From: Liolophura sinensis
Taxonomy: Eukaryota > Mollusca > Polyplacophora > Chitonida > Chitonidae
Assembly (NCBI RefSeq): GCF_032854445.1
Contig: NC_088301.1
Location: 2,914,001 to 2,978,000 of the forward strand
Length of the DNA: 64,000 nt
Direction of reading: 5' to 3'
A program made the translations under genes and the position numbers. A model generated the notes under the pieces. It was given only the letters and a program-made list of their open reading frames with translations. It was not told the origin of the DNA and made no database searches. This document shows, in pieces, positions 1 through 13,170 of this stretch (position 1 is the stretch's first letter; each line of letters begins with the position of its first letter).

Positions 1-485
1 CTGATCACGCAATTTTCTTTCATCGCAAATTAAAATGGTGAACAAGACGAAAGGGTTTTTGAAGAACTATAATAGCATGTTAGTGCGCCACAAATTCAAG
101 TAATGTCATTGCAAGGCATGTGTGCCCCGGTCACCGTGAGCAAGAAGGCCTTGCTGAAGGCTTATACAGAACACGAAGAATCAAAGGTAAACAGGATGTA
201 GGGTCGGAACAAATGACTTTTTCACTTATACAACTGCGGTCAGGTTCATTAGTGTACAAAACCACCGACCTTCGCCATAAGCCTGATAAATCTTCTGGCT
301 AAAAGACTCAGTCGAGATCTGCAATCAAGCATGCGACGCAATTGGCCAGAGACCTGATACCTGCGGCATGCTAGCGCTTCGGTCATACGAGTTTCCAGTC
401 CCATCTTGATAAATGCACTGTAATGTATGCCTATATGCAGCACGGTAGATGGGTACAGGTACGTTCGTTTCTCAGCTATATATTG
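1..485. other. intergenic, no gene seen
   Basis: Short overlapping open frames occur on both strands here, but none has a recognisable domain, signal peptide or credible splice sites. I see no repeat family in this stretch. Confidence 0.4.
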
Positions 486-627
486 TAAACCTACATGGTG
501 GGAAGCTTTTCCAGCAACCTGCGGATGGTCGTCGGTTTCCCCTAGGCTCTGCCTGGTTTTCTCTCACCATAATGCTGACCGCCGTCGTATAAGTGATATA
601 TTCTTGAGGACGACGTAAAACACAAAA

Positions 628-658
<31 letters not shown>

Positions 659-722
659 GTAAATAAAATAAATAAATAAAATAAGTATATAAATAAACAA
701 ATAAAAGAAGTATATAAATAAA
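486..722 (+). mobile_element. SINE family A, 3' part
   Basis: The sequence runs from the region equivalent to 'gggaaggtcttccagcaacctgcgg' through 'cataatgctgaccgccgtcg' to 'gacgtaaaacacaaaa', followed by about 100 bp of AAAT repeats. It matches the 3' two thirds of the complete copy at 8472-8750. The tRNA-like head is missing, as in a 5'-truncated retroposed copy. Confidence 0.75.
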
Positions 723-1383
723 TAAGCGTACATGTTTAAACTAAGTCTAAACATCTTGCGTGAGAAAAACTATTGCCGAGGGACATTTTAACTCTGCCGT
801 CCACTGGCTGTGCAATAATGAAATAACCAGCAACAACAGCTAACCTCTTCTATTGTTCATCTGATTCCGCAGGAAATCTCAAGCTTGTTTGAAAGACAAT
901 ACACCTACAAAAGCTTGACACTTGACGCTGGTGCAGATAACTTTGTTTTTAGTCAATATTAGCATGTGGTGTTGTTTTTCCTGATATCTGATTGTTGATA
1001 CAAGGTCTCAGAGTGCAGTAACGCGCTATCTCCCGGCAGACCTGTTTTATTCCGACAGCTTTAATAATGGATTTTACGTGTCTTTCGATGAAGTAACAGT
1101 TGCCGCTCATCCGCACAATCTTTACTCACAGGGCTTTCATTAGTGCAAACTGTGTCAAACACATTACTATTGTACCTAAAGATATCATTTTAAAATTCAC
1201 TCACACAGAACTTGATGGGCAATTTTTTGTGACCTGACAAGGACGAACGGCGACATCGAGCAGATCTGATAGATGTTCTGGTTCACATCAAACATCCTGT
1301 CATATTGTTGGCCATCGTTGTGTACATGAAATATTCTTAAGGTGGGCGTAAAACCCCACCTTAAGGGTTCAAGATAATAAAAA

Positions 1384-1700
1384 GGAAATTACATCAAACA
1401 CGGTTGGCACTTGGTTTGGCTCACATCAAACACGGTTGCTACTAGTTCTAGCTCACATCAAACACGGTTGACACTTATTTTTTGCTCACATCAAACACGG
1501 TTGCCACTAGTTCTGGCTCAGGTCAAACACGGTTGACACTTATTGTTTTGCTCACATCAAACACGGTTACCACTAGTTTTGGCTCACGTCAAACACGGTT
1601 GACACTTATTTTTTGCTCACATCAAACGCATTTTACACTTGGTCAGGTTCACAACAAACACGATTGACATTTATTCAATGTTCACATCAAACACGGAAGA
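1384..1700. repeat. minisatellite, ~34-bp unit (CATCAAACACGGTTG)
   Basis: About nine degenerate copies of a unit centred on 'cacatcaaacacggttg' alternate between 'ccactagttctggct' and 'acacttattttttgct' halves. This gives a two-unit higher-order period of about 65-70 bp. Confidence 0.85.
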
Positions 1701-3941
1701 TGCTTTCTGGGGCTCATTCTTGTTTCAATACTTGACGCACATAAAGTTGTGACATGATAGCTCGATGGTACGAAGCAATGGGCAATTTTACGAAATGCCG
1801 AGCATCGTACTGTCTACGGTGAAATAATGGTCCCTATGTTGTGGTGAAGGCGATATATGCACCGCATATATTTGTACCTACTTCCAAACGCCTCGTGTTA
1901 GTGTCTCATGGCTTTGTATCATCAACCCATCGTTTCGTACTATAGTCCTATCGCTTGTTTGCATCGTCAAACGATACTTCGTTGGTCCGATGATGACGTT
2001 ACCCGGTCTCCTTAAATAAGTGTTGTACTTGTGACGTAGTTTAACGAACCTGGGAGTTAAGCGTTTAATGACGTATACTTTACAAATAAGGTGAAATATC
2101 TATACACTATGATTTTGAATGGGGCCATCACAAAGCATAAAATATCCGTCCATAGTAAGTAAAGTTCACCATACCAAAGGCATATGCATTTACAGGCCAT
2201 TGGTACTCTGCTGACCAGTGCTTGTACCTACCCCTAAGATGACCGCCAAGAGCAGAAGACTTTCCCATTGAAGATCTTAATCTGGGCACGTCCCCAATAT
2301 AACAGGTAGACTCTATCATATTCCCTCATTTCCAACCGTCGTACCTCCTGTCCCAAAGGACTGCATTGATCAGCAAAATGCTAGTTCAAAAAATGTACAG
2401 CCTGTGGAAAAGGCCGTATTTGGCTAGGTGCCCGACAGACCTCCTAGCGATGGGGAAGTACAGAGCAGACCTGTGTTGCTTCATTTGTGCCACAGACACA
2501 GAATGCATATTCAATATCTAAATGGCTCACACGATTCTGGATAAAATAGTTTCCCCAGGGTACAGTGTAACGTTAAAGTCCTGGCACATATATTATGTAA
2601 TTGGCAGGCGACTCTAGGGAACCACTACGATTAGCTAAGCAACACATGTTAATTCTTAAAGCCGCGTTAATGTCCCAACTGACTCAGCCAGCATCATTTC
2701 TGTGAAGTCGATCATATTGAATTTGGAACATAGTTAACGGTTGTTTCTTGTGGCATGTACACCGAGACTCTTGGAGGTTTGTTTTCAAAGGAGTCAGATT
2801 TCCACAGGGGTAAGCAAACATCTGTCTTTAAACGTACCAGTTATTTATTAATAACGATTGTTGTGTCAGACACAGGCCGTGCACTGTCCTATGTTGGACG
2901 TGTAAGGCAGGATTTGTGAGATTATGACTGATATTCTTCTGCTTCGGTAATACACGTGCCTCTTATATTAACGACTGCGGGCTGTTAAAGGAGATCCCCA
3001 ACGACTTTATTTTCAGACTAAATGTTCCCTAGAAACAATATTTATGCTGTGTTAAGCTGTAAACTGCATTTCAAAAAAAATCTTACGTCATCTAGTTCCA
3101 TTTACAAAAAATCCAATTAAAGTTGGGCCTTTTGGCTAACTTGTCGACCGTGGAGCCCTGGCCGGGTAACGTTATGCCGGTAATACCTGCTGGGATTAGA
3201 CGATTAACGTCCAGATTTAGCTACTTGTCCTAATTATAGAGATTATAACCTGTTTAAACAGTATGTTACCGAGAGGGCTTCTGAGAAACGTAATTATGAC
3301 TTTACATCCACCAAAACAATAGGTTTACTACACTGGCCGATCTACAGCCGGTCGCCTGGTAAAGCTCATAGATAACCAACCATGTCTGGTTGGTCTAAAT
3401 AACGTGGCAATTCGTATCAAAACAATGTCATTCTTGAGGTGGATTCTACCTACACAAAAGCAAATATACAGCCGTATCAATTTGGAACCACTGCGGACAA
3501 CTTTATGACACTGACATTTCTGGACAGACTTTAGATTCTGACATTTCAGACGCTGAATTTAATCTATGTCAAGGCATTTCATATTGCACTGGCAATACAG
3601 AGTGGTAAGCTGTAGCTTTATCCTGTGTTGCGCTGTAGGGCCTACATTTCGTGTGTATATCAGATTTAGTATTTATTGTTCTTTCCTTCCGTCCGCTTCA
3701 AACAATCATTCTATTCCCCGAGTGATTCTAAATTCATACCCGTTTGCGATGACAACTACCGGTACACGTTACGGACGGCATTTGGAATAGCCTATACCTA
3801 TTAGGGGGCCTATAGTCGTGTACAGTATTATGTGAGTGTAAATACATGTACTATGCGGACGTCGGCGTTAGTGTACAGAGATTTGCTATCTATCCGTTTT
3901 CAGTTCAGTTTAGTACACTGTAATAGTATTTTATAACCACT
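1701..3941. other. intergenic, no gene seen
   Basis: Long AT-rich stretch. Open frames such as 2128-2319 (minus) and 3566-3790 (plus) show no domain or signal peptide. No tandem array is visible. Confidence 0.4.
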
Positions 3942-4160
3942 ATGTGCAGGTGTCGTTTTGAAAATTGCCCAGAAATGCCGACAGAATTAGAAAGTCTGTG
4001 TTATGGAGAAGTCAGCGAAGTTGAGAGGAAAGCCTTGGAGGAAGACCAATTATCGTGCATATGTCAACGTCGGGGGTTTCGCGCAAGTTGTCTCAGTAAA
4101 GACGTCCTGGGTAATGTCTGTCACCGAAGTAACTACGGTGGGTATAGCCCCAGGTTTTAG
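3942..4160 (+). pseudogene. P2X7 C-terminal-like cysteine domain, fragment
   Basis: A 72-codon frame opens with ATG after an in-frame TAG. It has the pattern C-x-C-x4-C-x2-MPT-x-LES-x-C followed by CIC, FRASC and a final CHR. This resembles the zinc-binding cytoplasmic tail domain of P2X7 receptors, which also turns up as a stand-alone or transposon-associated domain in many invertebrates (normally C-x-C-x2-C-x2-MPT...E-x2-CC). The usual CC pair is reduced here to C-Y, and the frame stops before the expected rest of the domain. No splice sites are convincing. It may be a relic or a single exon of an unseen gene. Similarity is judged by eye only. Confidence 0.4.
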
Positions 4161-6109
4161 TTAACTGCTGTCCCGCAGTAGCTAAATCTTTGGAGTTTAT
4201 CTGTGTTCCTCTCGTAGCTTTCTGCAGGAAAATGGCGAGAGCAGATACAACTGTGTTTTGTGGGTATAAAACCCTTTCGTCTTGTGATGTGAATCCACGC
4301 TTTCCTGAGGGCCAAATCGTCTGGAAACTTGAAAAACTAACTCCAGTTCTTCGACCAACTGCTTTTACAACCGTATGCAGAACAGCGAGCCATTTTGTGG
4401 AGAAATTTAGCATGCTACTTGTCACTTTCGTGGTTTTCTGAATACTGAAGTTAATGGCGAAGCTCTAAAAGCTCGTAAAAACTGCACTTTTATGACCTCA
4501 TTTGGCGAAGGCTATCGATTGTTGGCGGAAAAATGCATTAACATAGCTTCATGATTTTAATGCCATATCACTTAGATTCATGTAACGTTTTTCAATATTT
4601 TTACACTCAATTTGACAATATATACATTGGTAGCTATTTATTAATAAATAACCAATCTGGACACTAATCCTTTAAGTACTGAAAAGCCCTGCAAAGCATT
4701 GCCGAATTCATGCGCTAGGCCTACCCACTGTGTTGTTTTCCAGAAAACACCCAATGACTTAATCTTAATTACCTCTACGTGTACATCTCTTAATTAGCAC
4801 CCTGGAAATAATTTAAGTAAAACAGTTTTACAACAAAAATTTTGAAAGACAGGCTTCAGGAGATGTACTAGATCCTGGAATAGCGTTTACAGCATAGCGA
4901 CTTGGCGATACGATGACCGATTTTCGCTCACACGGCCCAGGTAGATGACACAAATTTGCTCCTGTCTGGTTTGTCTAACACGAATTGGACATCCAAGGAA
5001 TTATGGTGCTATCTATAGAGAATTTGGCTAAGTCAAGTGATACCAGCTGCTACACAAGGATCCATACAGTCCGGCCAGGAGATTGTGAGTTGCAGTGACG
5101 ACAGTATGTCACTCAACACTGGTGAAAGTAGCAATGTAGCTAATCTTCTATGATTCAAAAAATTATCACCCGCTAAAGTAGATAAGTTTTTAATTCTATT
5201 GAATGGAAACAGCGACTGACAGCATACAGAAATGCAAATTTAAATTTTGTCTAGGTTCGCGTTACGAACGTCAAGGCACGCACACCCAGCGACTTGTGGG
5301 TGAAGTGTGAACAGAGCTGGAGGGCCACTCTGTAGCCTTGTGGCCACTGTACAGCAAAGACTAGTGAGTGGCTCCCCACAGTTCGTGTCTCAACCTGCTT
5401 TTTCAAAAAAGCAAGTAGCTAAGCAATTTTTACATTCCGAGAGTGAAAATTTGGACTTTTTGGTCTTTTCTTTTTTAAGGCTCGTGCTTAGGCCTTTTCT
5501 TTCCGAAGGTATAGTTCATACGACTACGATCGAGTTCCCCGTAAATCACAGGGCATCTTTAATGAGATCTGGTCCATATTTTCTCAATCTGTGGCATTTT
5601 TAGGCCATGTATATAACTTTACAGTATGCTGACTTGTGTTATTGGAGTCTCAAGTCACACGTGGACATGTGATAATCTTGAAATTATCTGTAAAATTATA
5701 GCGATTGTTACCTGATGCCTGTGTTTTACACACAACGAAGACTCAGACGCCTGCTGTGAAAGTACCGCTGTGACGTCATAGGATCCACGGTGGTTTACAG
5801 ATCAAGCTGTAGTTGTGATCTACGTCAAAGATACAACGGAGATATCGTTATTATTTACTGCCTACACCTGTGTCCTGTCATTTAGTGCTGTGAAATTTTT
5901 GGTAAAGGCTGTTTCTCCAAAACGTGCCTTCTAGCTATATCACCAGTCTTACTGTAAGTGTCAGTTACTGATAGCAAATAGAGCTGTAGTAATTTTACAA
6001 TACCCGATACATTTTTTAGGGTATGGATTTACAAATCTTGATCTAATATAACTTTAATTTATTCAACCGACGTTTAAGGTCATAATCAAGAATGTTTCCC
6101 TTCCTTATC
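4161..6109. other. intergenic, no gene seen
   Basis: Open frames at 4190-4441 (plus), 4093-4425 (minus) and 5307-5603 (plus) have no recognisable domain and no supporting splice or promoter signals. Confidence 0.35.
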
Positions 6110-6310
6110 GGTCAGGTTTATGGATGGAGGAAACTGGAGTACCCAGAAGAAATCTCCGACTTGATAATCCTCCTGATTTAACGCCGCAGTCGGAACAGCG
6201 AGAGCTAGGTTTCAACACGCGGCCTCATCGTTTCAATAGTCTGGCTGTCGAAGCGAGCAAGATCTTTAAACACCTTAGGCGCCTAAACGAGCGAGATCCC
6301 ATCAGTTAGG
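6110..6310 (-). mobile_element. tRNA-derived SINE-like element, family C
   Basis: The stretch 'ggaggaaactggagtacccagaagaaa' followed by 'ggtttcaacacgcggcctcatcg' reads on the minus strand like a decayed B box (GGTTCGAATCC-like) followed by a SINE body. The element at 42300-42490 has the same arrangement. The open frame of 61 codons inside it is not treated as a gene. Confidence 0.45.
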
Positions 6311-6839
6311 ACAGGCTGTGTGATATTCATTGACACATAGACAGACAAGTCATTTTCTTTATGAAACTCTTCAAAAGAAAGATAATGCCAAAATGATATG
6401 TGAAGAAGGTGAACAACGGGGACTTGTCCATTCCAGAAAAGAGGAACTGTTCAATGATAAAGCTTTCTTTAGTAAAACTACTGCTGGCGAGGTTTGAAAA
6501 TTGTGGTGGCTCTTAGACACGGGGGAAAGCCACCCATCTTTATTTAACTCTTGTTGACGTCAAGCTATCTCAAAACAGGGAATAACTGCATGTCCAGCAT
6601 TCGGCAGTATAGCCGGTTGATATTTGATCAAGTATTATTTATTTAGCATTCCACTGAATTCACCATGATTGAGCTCCAACTCACAGGTTCGGATTCTGTG
6701 ACAAATACCTTGTCTGTGGTTTTATTTAGACGCCCAGTTGATATAATGTGAGCTCATTGTCTTTACCTGGAAATTTATTCATTGTATACTTGTTACTTAA
6801 CATAGAATTCTTTTCGATGTATATCAAATGAACCTAAAC

Positions 6840-7047
6840 GGTGGCCTCCATGGCCAAGAGGTTTAGCCCGCCACCACGGCGTAATCACACAGGAGTCTCT
6901 CACCAATGCGGTTGCTGTGAGTTCATCTCCAGATCATGCTGACTTACTCTCCGGCCGTACGTGGGAAGTTCTGGTAGCAACCTGCAGATGGTCGTGGGTT
7001 TCCCCTGAGCTCTGCCCGATTTCTCCGCATCGTCATGCTAAGAATAA
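6840..7047 (+). mobile_element. SINE family A, head and body
   Basis: It begins 'ggcctccatggccaagagg', continues with 'caggagtctctcaccaatgc' and 'gctgtgagttcatctccag', and ends in the body near 'catcgtcatgctaag', where the 3' tail is lost. It is diverged from the complete copy at 8472-8750. Confidence 0.8.
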
Positions 7048-8036
7048 ATCCATCACACTTTGGAACAACTTGGCCCTGGTGTTATTCCTAATCTTAAATT
7101 TAAACGTTAAATTTCAGTTTCATCATGAAAGCCGAAAACAGCAAAATACCTCAGGTAAGTCACCATTTTTGAGCAGCCAACTGTGTCTTAAGTCTTAAGG
7201 CAGAGAACCAGAAACTCTAGTACATGAGTTGTGCATTTTTATGTTTTCAGGTGAACTAGCACTGTTAATATGTCGGCACTTGGGGGCGACCAAGTGCTGG
7301 TCGGCCCAGTGACAGCACTATAACTGGTGTTATCTAATATTGGCCTTGGGATCACGAAGCTATCTTACACTAAAGTCAAAATTTCAAATCACTTCAAAAT
7401 TGTTATTTCAAACTCAAAATATTGCTTGCTAAAATAAGTTCTGGAAAAGTTCTTGTACAACAATTTTCAGCCAAAATAACGGAGCGGTACATATCAAATT
7501 TACTGATTAAAATTTTGACTTTGACTTTGATCGCTTTGTGATCATTGGGTCCAATATCTTGGTATTGGGTACAGTGAGACAGCACTGTATATATGTCCAC
7601 ATTGGCACAGACCTGGTATGAAGCTACCCCGTGGTGATAAATGATGTTGCAAACGGCGTTAAACTCTACAAGTAAACAAACACAATTAAGTCGAGTAACA
7701 TGTTCGTTGACACAATGTCAAATCTGGGTACTTGGTTGATGAAAGTTCCAACTTACATCTTGTCATGTGGGACATTTTTATTTATCTTTTGAGAAAACAA
7801 ATAAATGTTAGTGGTCAATAATTCTTAGAGACCAAAAACCGCACGAGAATATTCGCGAATCCAGGCGAGTATAAAAGGCCTTGCCGGAAAGAGACACTGT
7901 TAGCCGTAAAATAATAACTGATAATAACTGAATAATTGATAATTCTTAAAATTTTGTGGTGTAACAGTATTGATACTGTATTTTGCCAGAAATGGCTGGT
8001 CAAGACAGTAACTTCCAGTGGGGTACTATTTCTGGT
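7048..8036. other. intergenic, no gene seen
   Basis: AT-rich single-copy-looking sequence. I see no domain, array or transposon end. Confidence 0.35.
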
Positions 8037-8310
8037 GCAAAGACGACTAGGGTGCATGTTGAAATGACCATTATTCTCTATTCTTGCTGGAGTACTAAAT
8101 TATTAGTTTTTTCCACAAAATGTCATCGTTCAAACAAAAATGACCATACTATACAGATTGGACATGAATTATTTCCGGTTTAAAGGCGACTAGCGTCCAT
8201 GCTTGTTGTCTATTCATACTGGAGTTCTACGTTACAGACTTTTCCCACAATATGTGATCTCAAAGACAAGAATGAGCAGACTGTAGAGCTTGGACCTGAA
8301 CTGGAAAGAT
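8037..8310. repeat. diverged ~143-bp tandem duplication
   Basis: 'aaagacgactagggtgcatg' at about 8039 recurs as 'aaaggcgactagcgtccatg' at about 8181. Matching landmarks follow in the same order in both halves: a 'tattc..gctggagt.ct' segment, 'ttttcccaca', then 'acagattggacatgaa' against 'gtagagcttggacctgaa'. Confidence 0.55.
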
Positions 8311-8471
8311 TCGCCAATATGCCAGCGACTTTACACCTATAAACTTTACGGGTGTGGCGATGACCGATTGCTTCCGGGTTTAGTCCAATTTCTTTTTCTG
8401 TAGAAGTGTAAATCCCTCCAGGGTGAAATAGTATCAGTGTAGTTGATACATTGATTGCCTTAATTGCTAAA

Positions 8472-8750
8472 TTGGGTGCCTCTGTGGCTCAGTTGGTTAG
8501 GGCGCTAGCTCAGCGAGATGACCCAGGAGTCTCTCACCAATGCGCTCGGTGTGAGTTCAAGTCCAGCTCATGCTGGCTTCCTCTCTGGCCGTACGCGGGA
8601 AGGTCTTCCACCAATCTTTGGATGGTCGTGGGTTTCCCATGGGATCGGCCCGGTTTCTACCCATCGTAATGCTGGCCGCCGTTGTATAAGTGAAATGTTC
8701 TTGAGTACGGCATAAAACACCAGTCAAAAAAAAAAATAAATAAATATAAA
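8472..8750 (+). mobile_element. SINE family A, complete copy
   Basis: This is the most complete SINE in the window. The tRNA-like head has an A box 'tggctcagttggttaggg' and a B box-like 'gtgagttcaagtccagc'. The body follows with 'ggccgtacgcgggaagg', 'ggatggtcgtgggtttccc' and 'aatgctggccgccgttg', and the tail is 'cataaaacaccagtca' with A/AAAT repeats. Pol III-transcribed SINEs of this layout move by LINE machinery. A 72-codon frame inside it is an artefact of the SINE. Confidence 0.9.
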
Positions 8751-8997
8751 AATTGCTAAATTGGCCTCATCCATTTGTGTCAAGGTTTAAAAACACAAGT
8801 TTCTCATGTGAGAAGCAGAAATGCCTAGCATCGTTAATTATTAACGATAAAAGACCACATTTCAGGAAATACAAACTAAATCTACGTGACAGAGAGAGAG
8901 AGAGAAAAGAATCCAAAGGAGGAGTACTCTGTCCTGATTTTACTCCAATTGATCATGACCATACTCGAGTCAAAGCAGGAATGATATGGTCATAGTA

Positions 8998-9610
8998 GCA
9001 CTTGTGTCAAAGCGGCAATTACGTGGTCATGACAGCATTTATGTGAAAGCAGGAATGATGTGGTCAGGATAGCACTTGTGTCAAAGCGGCAATTACGTGG
9101 TCGTGACAGCATTTATGTGAAAGCAGGAATGATGTGGTCAGGATAGCACTTGTGTCAAAGCGGCAATTACGTGGTCATGACAGCATTTATGTGAAAGCAG
9201 GAATGATGTGGTCAGGATAGCACTTGTGTCAAAGCGGCAATTACGTGGTCATGACAGCATTTATGTGAAAGCAGGAATGATGTGGTCAGGATAGCACTTG
9301 TGTCAAAGCGGCAATTACGTGGTCATGACAGCATTTATGTGAAAGCAGGAATGATGTGGTCAGGATAGCACTTGTGTCAAAGCGGCAATTACGTGGTCGT
9401 GACAGCATTTGCGTGAAGGTAGGATAACATTTATGTCAAAGCGGTAACTGCTGATCGTGACAGCATTTGGGTAAAAGTAGGAATGGCGTGGTCAGGATAA
9501 CATTTATGTCAAAGCAGCAATTACTTTATCATGATAACATTTCAGTCAAAACAGAATGGTGTGACGATGACAATATTTAAGTCAACGTGACGCGATCATG
9601 ACAACACCCG
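8998..9610. repeat. minisatellite, 74-bp (2 x ~37) unit
   Basis: 'cacttgtgtcaaagcggc' recurs every 74 bp from 8999. Each unit holds two related halves ('gtcaaagcggcaattacgtgg' and 'gtgaaagcaggaatgatgtgg'). The first five copies are nearly identical and the copies past 9410 are diverged, which suggests recent expansion at the left. Confidence 0.9.
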
Positions 9611-10683
9611 AGTCAAAGCGATAAGGAGACATCTTAAAGCAAGCGATATTTATTCAAGAGAAATTTCAGTCATTGGTGAGCAATTCATACTGATACAAAA
9701 CGTGTTCAAGATCAGTATACGAAAATGGAGTTTCTAAAAATCGATGATTTCCGTGATTACTTTTATCTACATTGATCACGTTTACAAAATCGTTAATCAG
9801 TTTCTACAATTTTCCGTGTTAATTGCTTTGCTTCGCGGCGCTATAAACAAGAAAGCGTTATTTTAGAAAAAAAGGTGACGTAAAGTTTACGAAAATGTTC
9901 GATTTTTAAATAACATCTCTTTCACGCACATAAACCAGGGGGATATTTTTACAGTTGTTCGCACATTTGCGGCTTTAACCCTCCAGTTACATGTGGCCAT
10001 GAGTAACCCAAGTGTTCACTGCACAAATGGAAGTGCACTTGTGAACGCCATGAACCTTTGATGCCTAGTCATCAGAACGTGGCACTTATTGATGATCGAT
10101 CGATTTCCAACGTGTAGTTTTTCCAAGTAGAAAACGACAATAGTAAGGTTCGCATCACAAGGCAGTATCAAAGAATATTCTGGAGAATTTTTTCACATAT
10201 CTGACACGAGAAGATATAATAAGCCGCATCATAGGGCCAGGCAGCTGTGTCTCTCAATCTGCTGGTAGAATTGCAATTAGCAGAAGAATAATTCCGCCCT
10301 TCTCAGATCTAAAAATGCTTTGCTAGTGATGTTATTGACAGGCAATACTAGAACGCTGTAATTAACCATGTTACTTGATCCCTGGACTAAAATATAAAAA
10401 CCAGGATCATTTTGCAGATCTCGAAGAATATTTCTTTCACTCGCATGATTGAACTTCACACACGGCTATAACACGTGGTTTTTGAACAGGTTCTAGGGTT
10501 ATACCTCAATACAAAAATCTTATATCAAAGCATTTCTAACCAAAAACAGCAATTCTTGGCTATCAATCGGCACTGATTTACCCACCAGTAACTAGAACCA
10601 AAAGCATAACGGATAAGGAATCTCTGAACAAGAAGTAAACACTTATGTGACATCGTTAGCCGCTAAGAAATCACATTACCTTT
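9611..10683. other. intergenic, no gene seen
   Basis: No domain, array or transposon terminus is visible in this stretch. Confidence 0.35.
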
Positions 10684-10865
10684 GTGGCCAAAGAAACAAC
10701 AGCACCCCCCCCCCCCACACCCGCCCAAAAAACAAAACCAAAAAAAAAAAACAAAAAAAACCATAAAACAAAAAACAAACAAAAAATAAAAAAAAAACAA
10801 AAAGAAAACAAAAACAACAAAAAAAAAAAACAAAAAAAAACAAAAAACAAAAGCAAAAAACGCCA
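10684..10865. repeat. low-complexity C-run and (AAAAC)n
   Basis: A run of 12 or more C is followed by about 140 bp made almost only of A with interspersed C. Open frames on both strands here are low-complexity artefacts. Confidence 0.9.
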
Positions 10866-12759
10866 AAACTATTTAATTGTACGTCAAGCGTGGAAAGAGT
10901 CGAGAAAACCAAATGCCCAGTTCGCTAGCCATATACTGCAGGGTTTATTGTTCCAAAACAAGAAATAAGTTTCATATTTCTGAGTGGAATAATGATTCTG
11001 GATTGATCACAAACCTCCACGACGCAGAGCTGCACCGGAATTATCGGTAACTTTGCCAGATTTTCTTACATCATTAATTACATCAAGTGGTCGTTTTCCT
11101 GAAAATAGAGATATCTTCATCACACTATAGTTGCTAAATGCAAAAGAAAAAATAAGAAAAAAAAAAGGAAAAAAGGAAAAGAAAAAAAATGACAATCTAT
11201 TGAGAGTGTGCATATAAACCGTGTGGGCATATGTGAAGCGTTAGAGAGCCTCGTTTTTACGTCTATGTTTCGTAGATTGCTCTTTATATCAGGAAGACCT
11301 AAAGTTTACAAGATTATCGACTATCGAAATACAGTAATCGTTCGAGTGAGTAAATGTGTTCTTTGATTTCGGTTCAACGGTTCAACATGGTCCATTATGT
11401 AGCAAAATACGGTGTTGCACAAATTAGACAAAAAAGCTTCATGGCTGAATAATTGCATAAAAGAAGATCGTGGCGGAACAACTGCATGGCTATTTGCAGA
11501 ATTCAAGGGGGCGATTGTGTTTAGAAGCCTCTGTGGCAAAGAAGATCTATTGTAGGGGATGCTAAACAAATATAACCACGGGGCTAAAAAAAGGGGAACT
11601 GAATACAAGTGTCTCTCATGAATGGCAATTATACCTACATCAGCATTTTGTGATGTATGAAATGAAACTTGAAATCGTTGAGACAACTCTATGTGTACGT
11701 AGGCATGATAATTTGCAAGCCTAAAATCTTGTCGTTTATGCTTGACAGTAATTTCATACTTTTGACGATTGTTTTTTTTTCTTCCAAATTTAATTGGAAA
11801 TGAACTTTCTTGTCATTAATTTGGACGTTCATGACGGCATTTAGTTTTATACATACAGGAAATTGGGCTGCAAGTTTCGAGATTGTGTTTATTTACTGTC
11901 ATCGTGGCTTTATATATAGTACTAAAGGTGACAATTCATTTTTCAGCACCGTCCACAAAATAGTGTAGCGATATTCACGGCACGAATATGCATCGCATTC
12001 ACCTGTCTGTTCCGATCTTGCAAAGAGCTTCTTTCAGAATGCCATAGGAGAGACGTTGAAGCTCTTTGAGAAAACGCTTGTGACTTATCATAGGCTGGAA
12101 TGCGATAGCACGTCTTTAAAGTATCACGATTCACCTTCATATCTGACCAGAGATAGTGCAAGGATAAAACAGGACTATAAAAGCCGTCTGGGCATTGATT
12201 ATATCTTTGCATTTCCAGATCTGAAGTTGCTTTCGCTGCTCTCTGAAACTTCATATTTTGAACTGTGGACTGACCCTTTTCCCTGGTGAGTACATCTTTT
12301 TTGACAGCACTCAAATCCCCTATTGATATCACATGTTTCATGTGGAATGATATGGTTACAATGCAATTGAACTAACTTATGAAAATGAGATTGAAACAAC
12401 AATAAGCTCCCCAGGAAAACATTGACGGAGGAAAAGCGTGTCACATTTCCTGCAGGTCTGAGTTCCCAAGTTTAGCTTTCAGTGGCAGACATTTGCTTGC
12501 GCTCAGGCCCAAAACAACAAGTTTGTCCAGTGGAACACGACTCTTCGTCAGACTGACTAAGTGGTTCCGTTTGACACAGTTTCCTTCGGTTTGGTTATAT
12601 AAGTAACTTAATTTGTGTTTACCGCTGCCCTCAAGAATATTTAACTTATACGATGACACGGTCAGTTTGACGTATGGTAAATATTAATGCCCGGAGTAAA
12701 CCATCGACTATATACAGTGTAACTGAAAACATTTCCCCTGATGTGACGGGCAGAGTTTA
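10866..12759. other. intergenic, no gene seen
   Basis: Several open frames of 60-132 codons overlap on both strands (11321-11686 minus, 11943-12341 minus, 12056-12289 plus). None shows a domain, a signal peptide or biased composition, so I leave them uncalled. An A-rich purine tract lies at 11145-11190. Confidence 0.35.
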
Positions 12760-13170
12760 GCACCTACTGATTCACGCAGATCTGCTGATTCAGCCAGACC
12801 AACTCGCTCAACCACACCTCTTGATTTAGCCATACGTACGAGTTCAGCCAGATTTACTGATTCACTCAGATGTGCTGATACAGTCAGATCTAGTTGTTCA
12901 GCCAGAGCTACTTAATCAGTCATACTTACTAATCCACTAAGACCGGTTGGTTCCGCCAGACCTGTTGATTCAGCCAGACCTACTAATTCACTCCGACCTA
13001 TTGTTTCCCTCACTTACATTTATTCACCAACACATACTGACGCAGCCAGAGGTATATGTACTGTTTTTCCCAGACCTACTTATTTAGCCTGATCTACCGA
13101 TGTAGCCTGTGCTACAGATAAAACCTACTGATTCAATGAAACCTACTGATTCAATGAAACCTACTGATTC
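12760..13170. repeat. degenerate minisatellite (CTACTGATTCAGCCAGAC)
   Basis: Some 15 imperfect copies of an approximately 18-30-bp unit built on 'ctgattcagccagacc' are visible. The last three copies ('cctactgattcaatgaaa') are nearly perfect at 18 bp. Confidence 0.75.

Noticed and set aside
8451-8715. Two frames (72 and 65 codons) and a tRNA-like segment
   Set aside because: They are parts of a complete family A SINE. The head is tRNA-derived but not a functional tRNA gene, having no proper acceptor stem.
10663-10968. Phe-rich and Lys/Asn-rich frames on both strands
   Set aside because: Low-complexity A/C tract; the composition is dictated by the simple repeat.
11943-12341. A 132-codon minus-strand frame
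   Set aside because: No domain, no signal peptide, an overlapping plus-strand frame of similar quality and no splice or promoter context.
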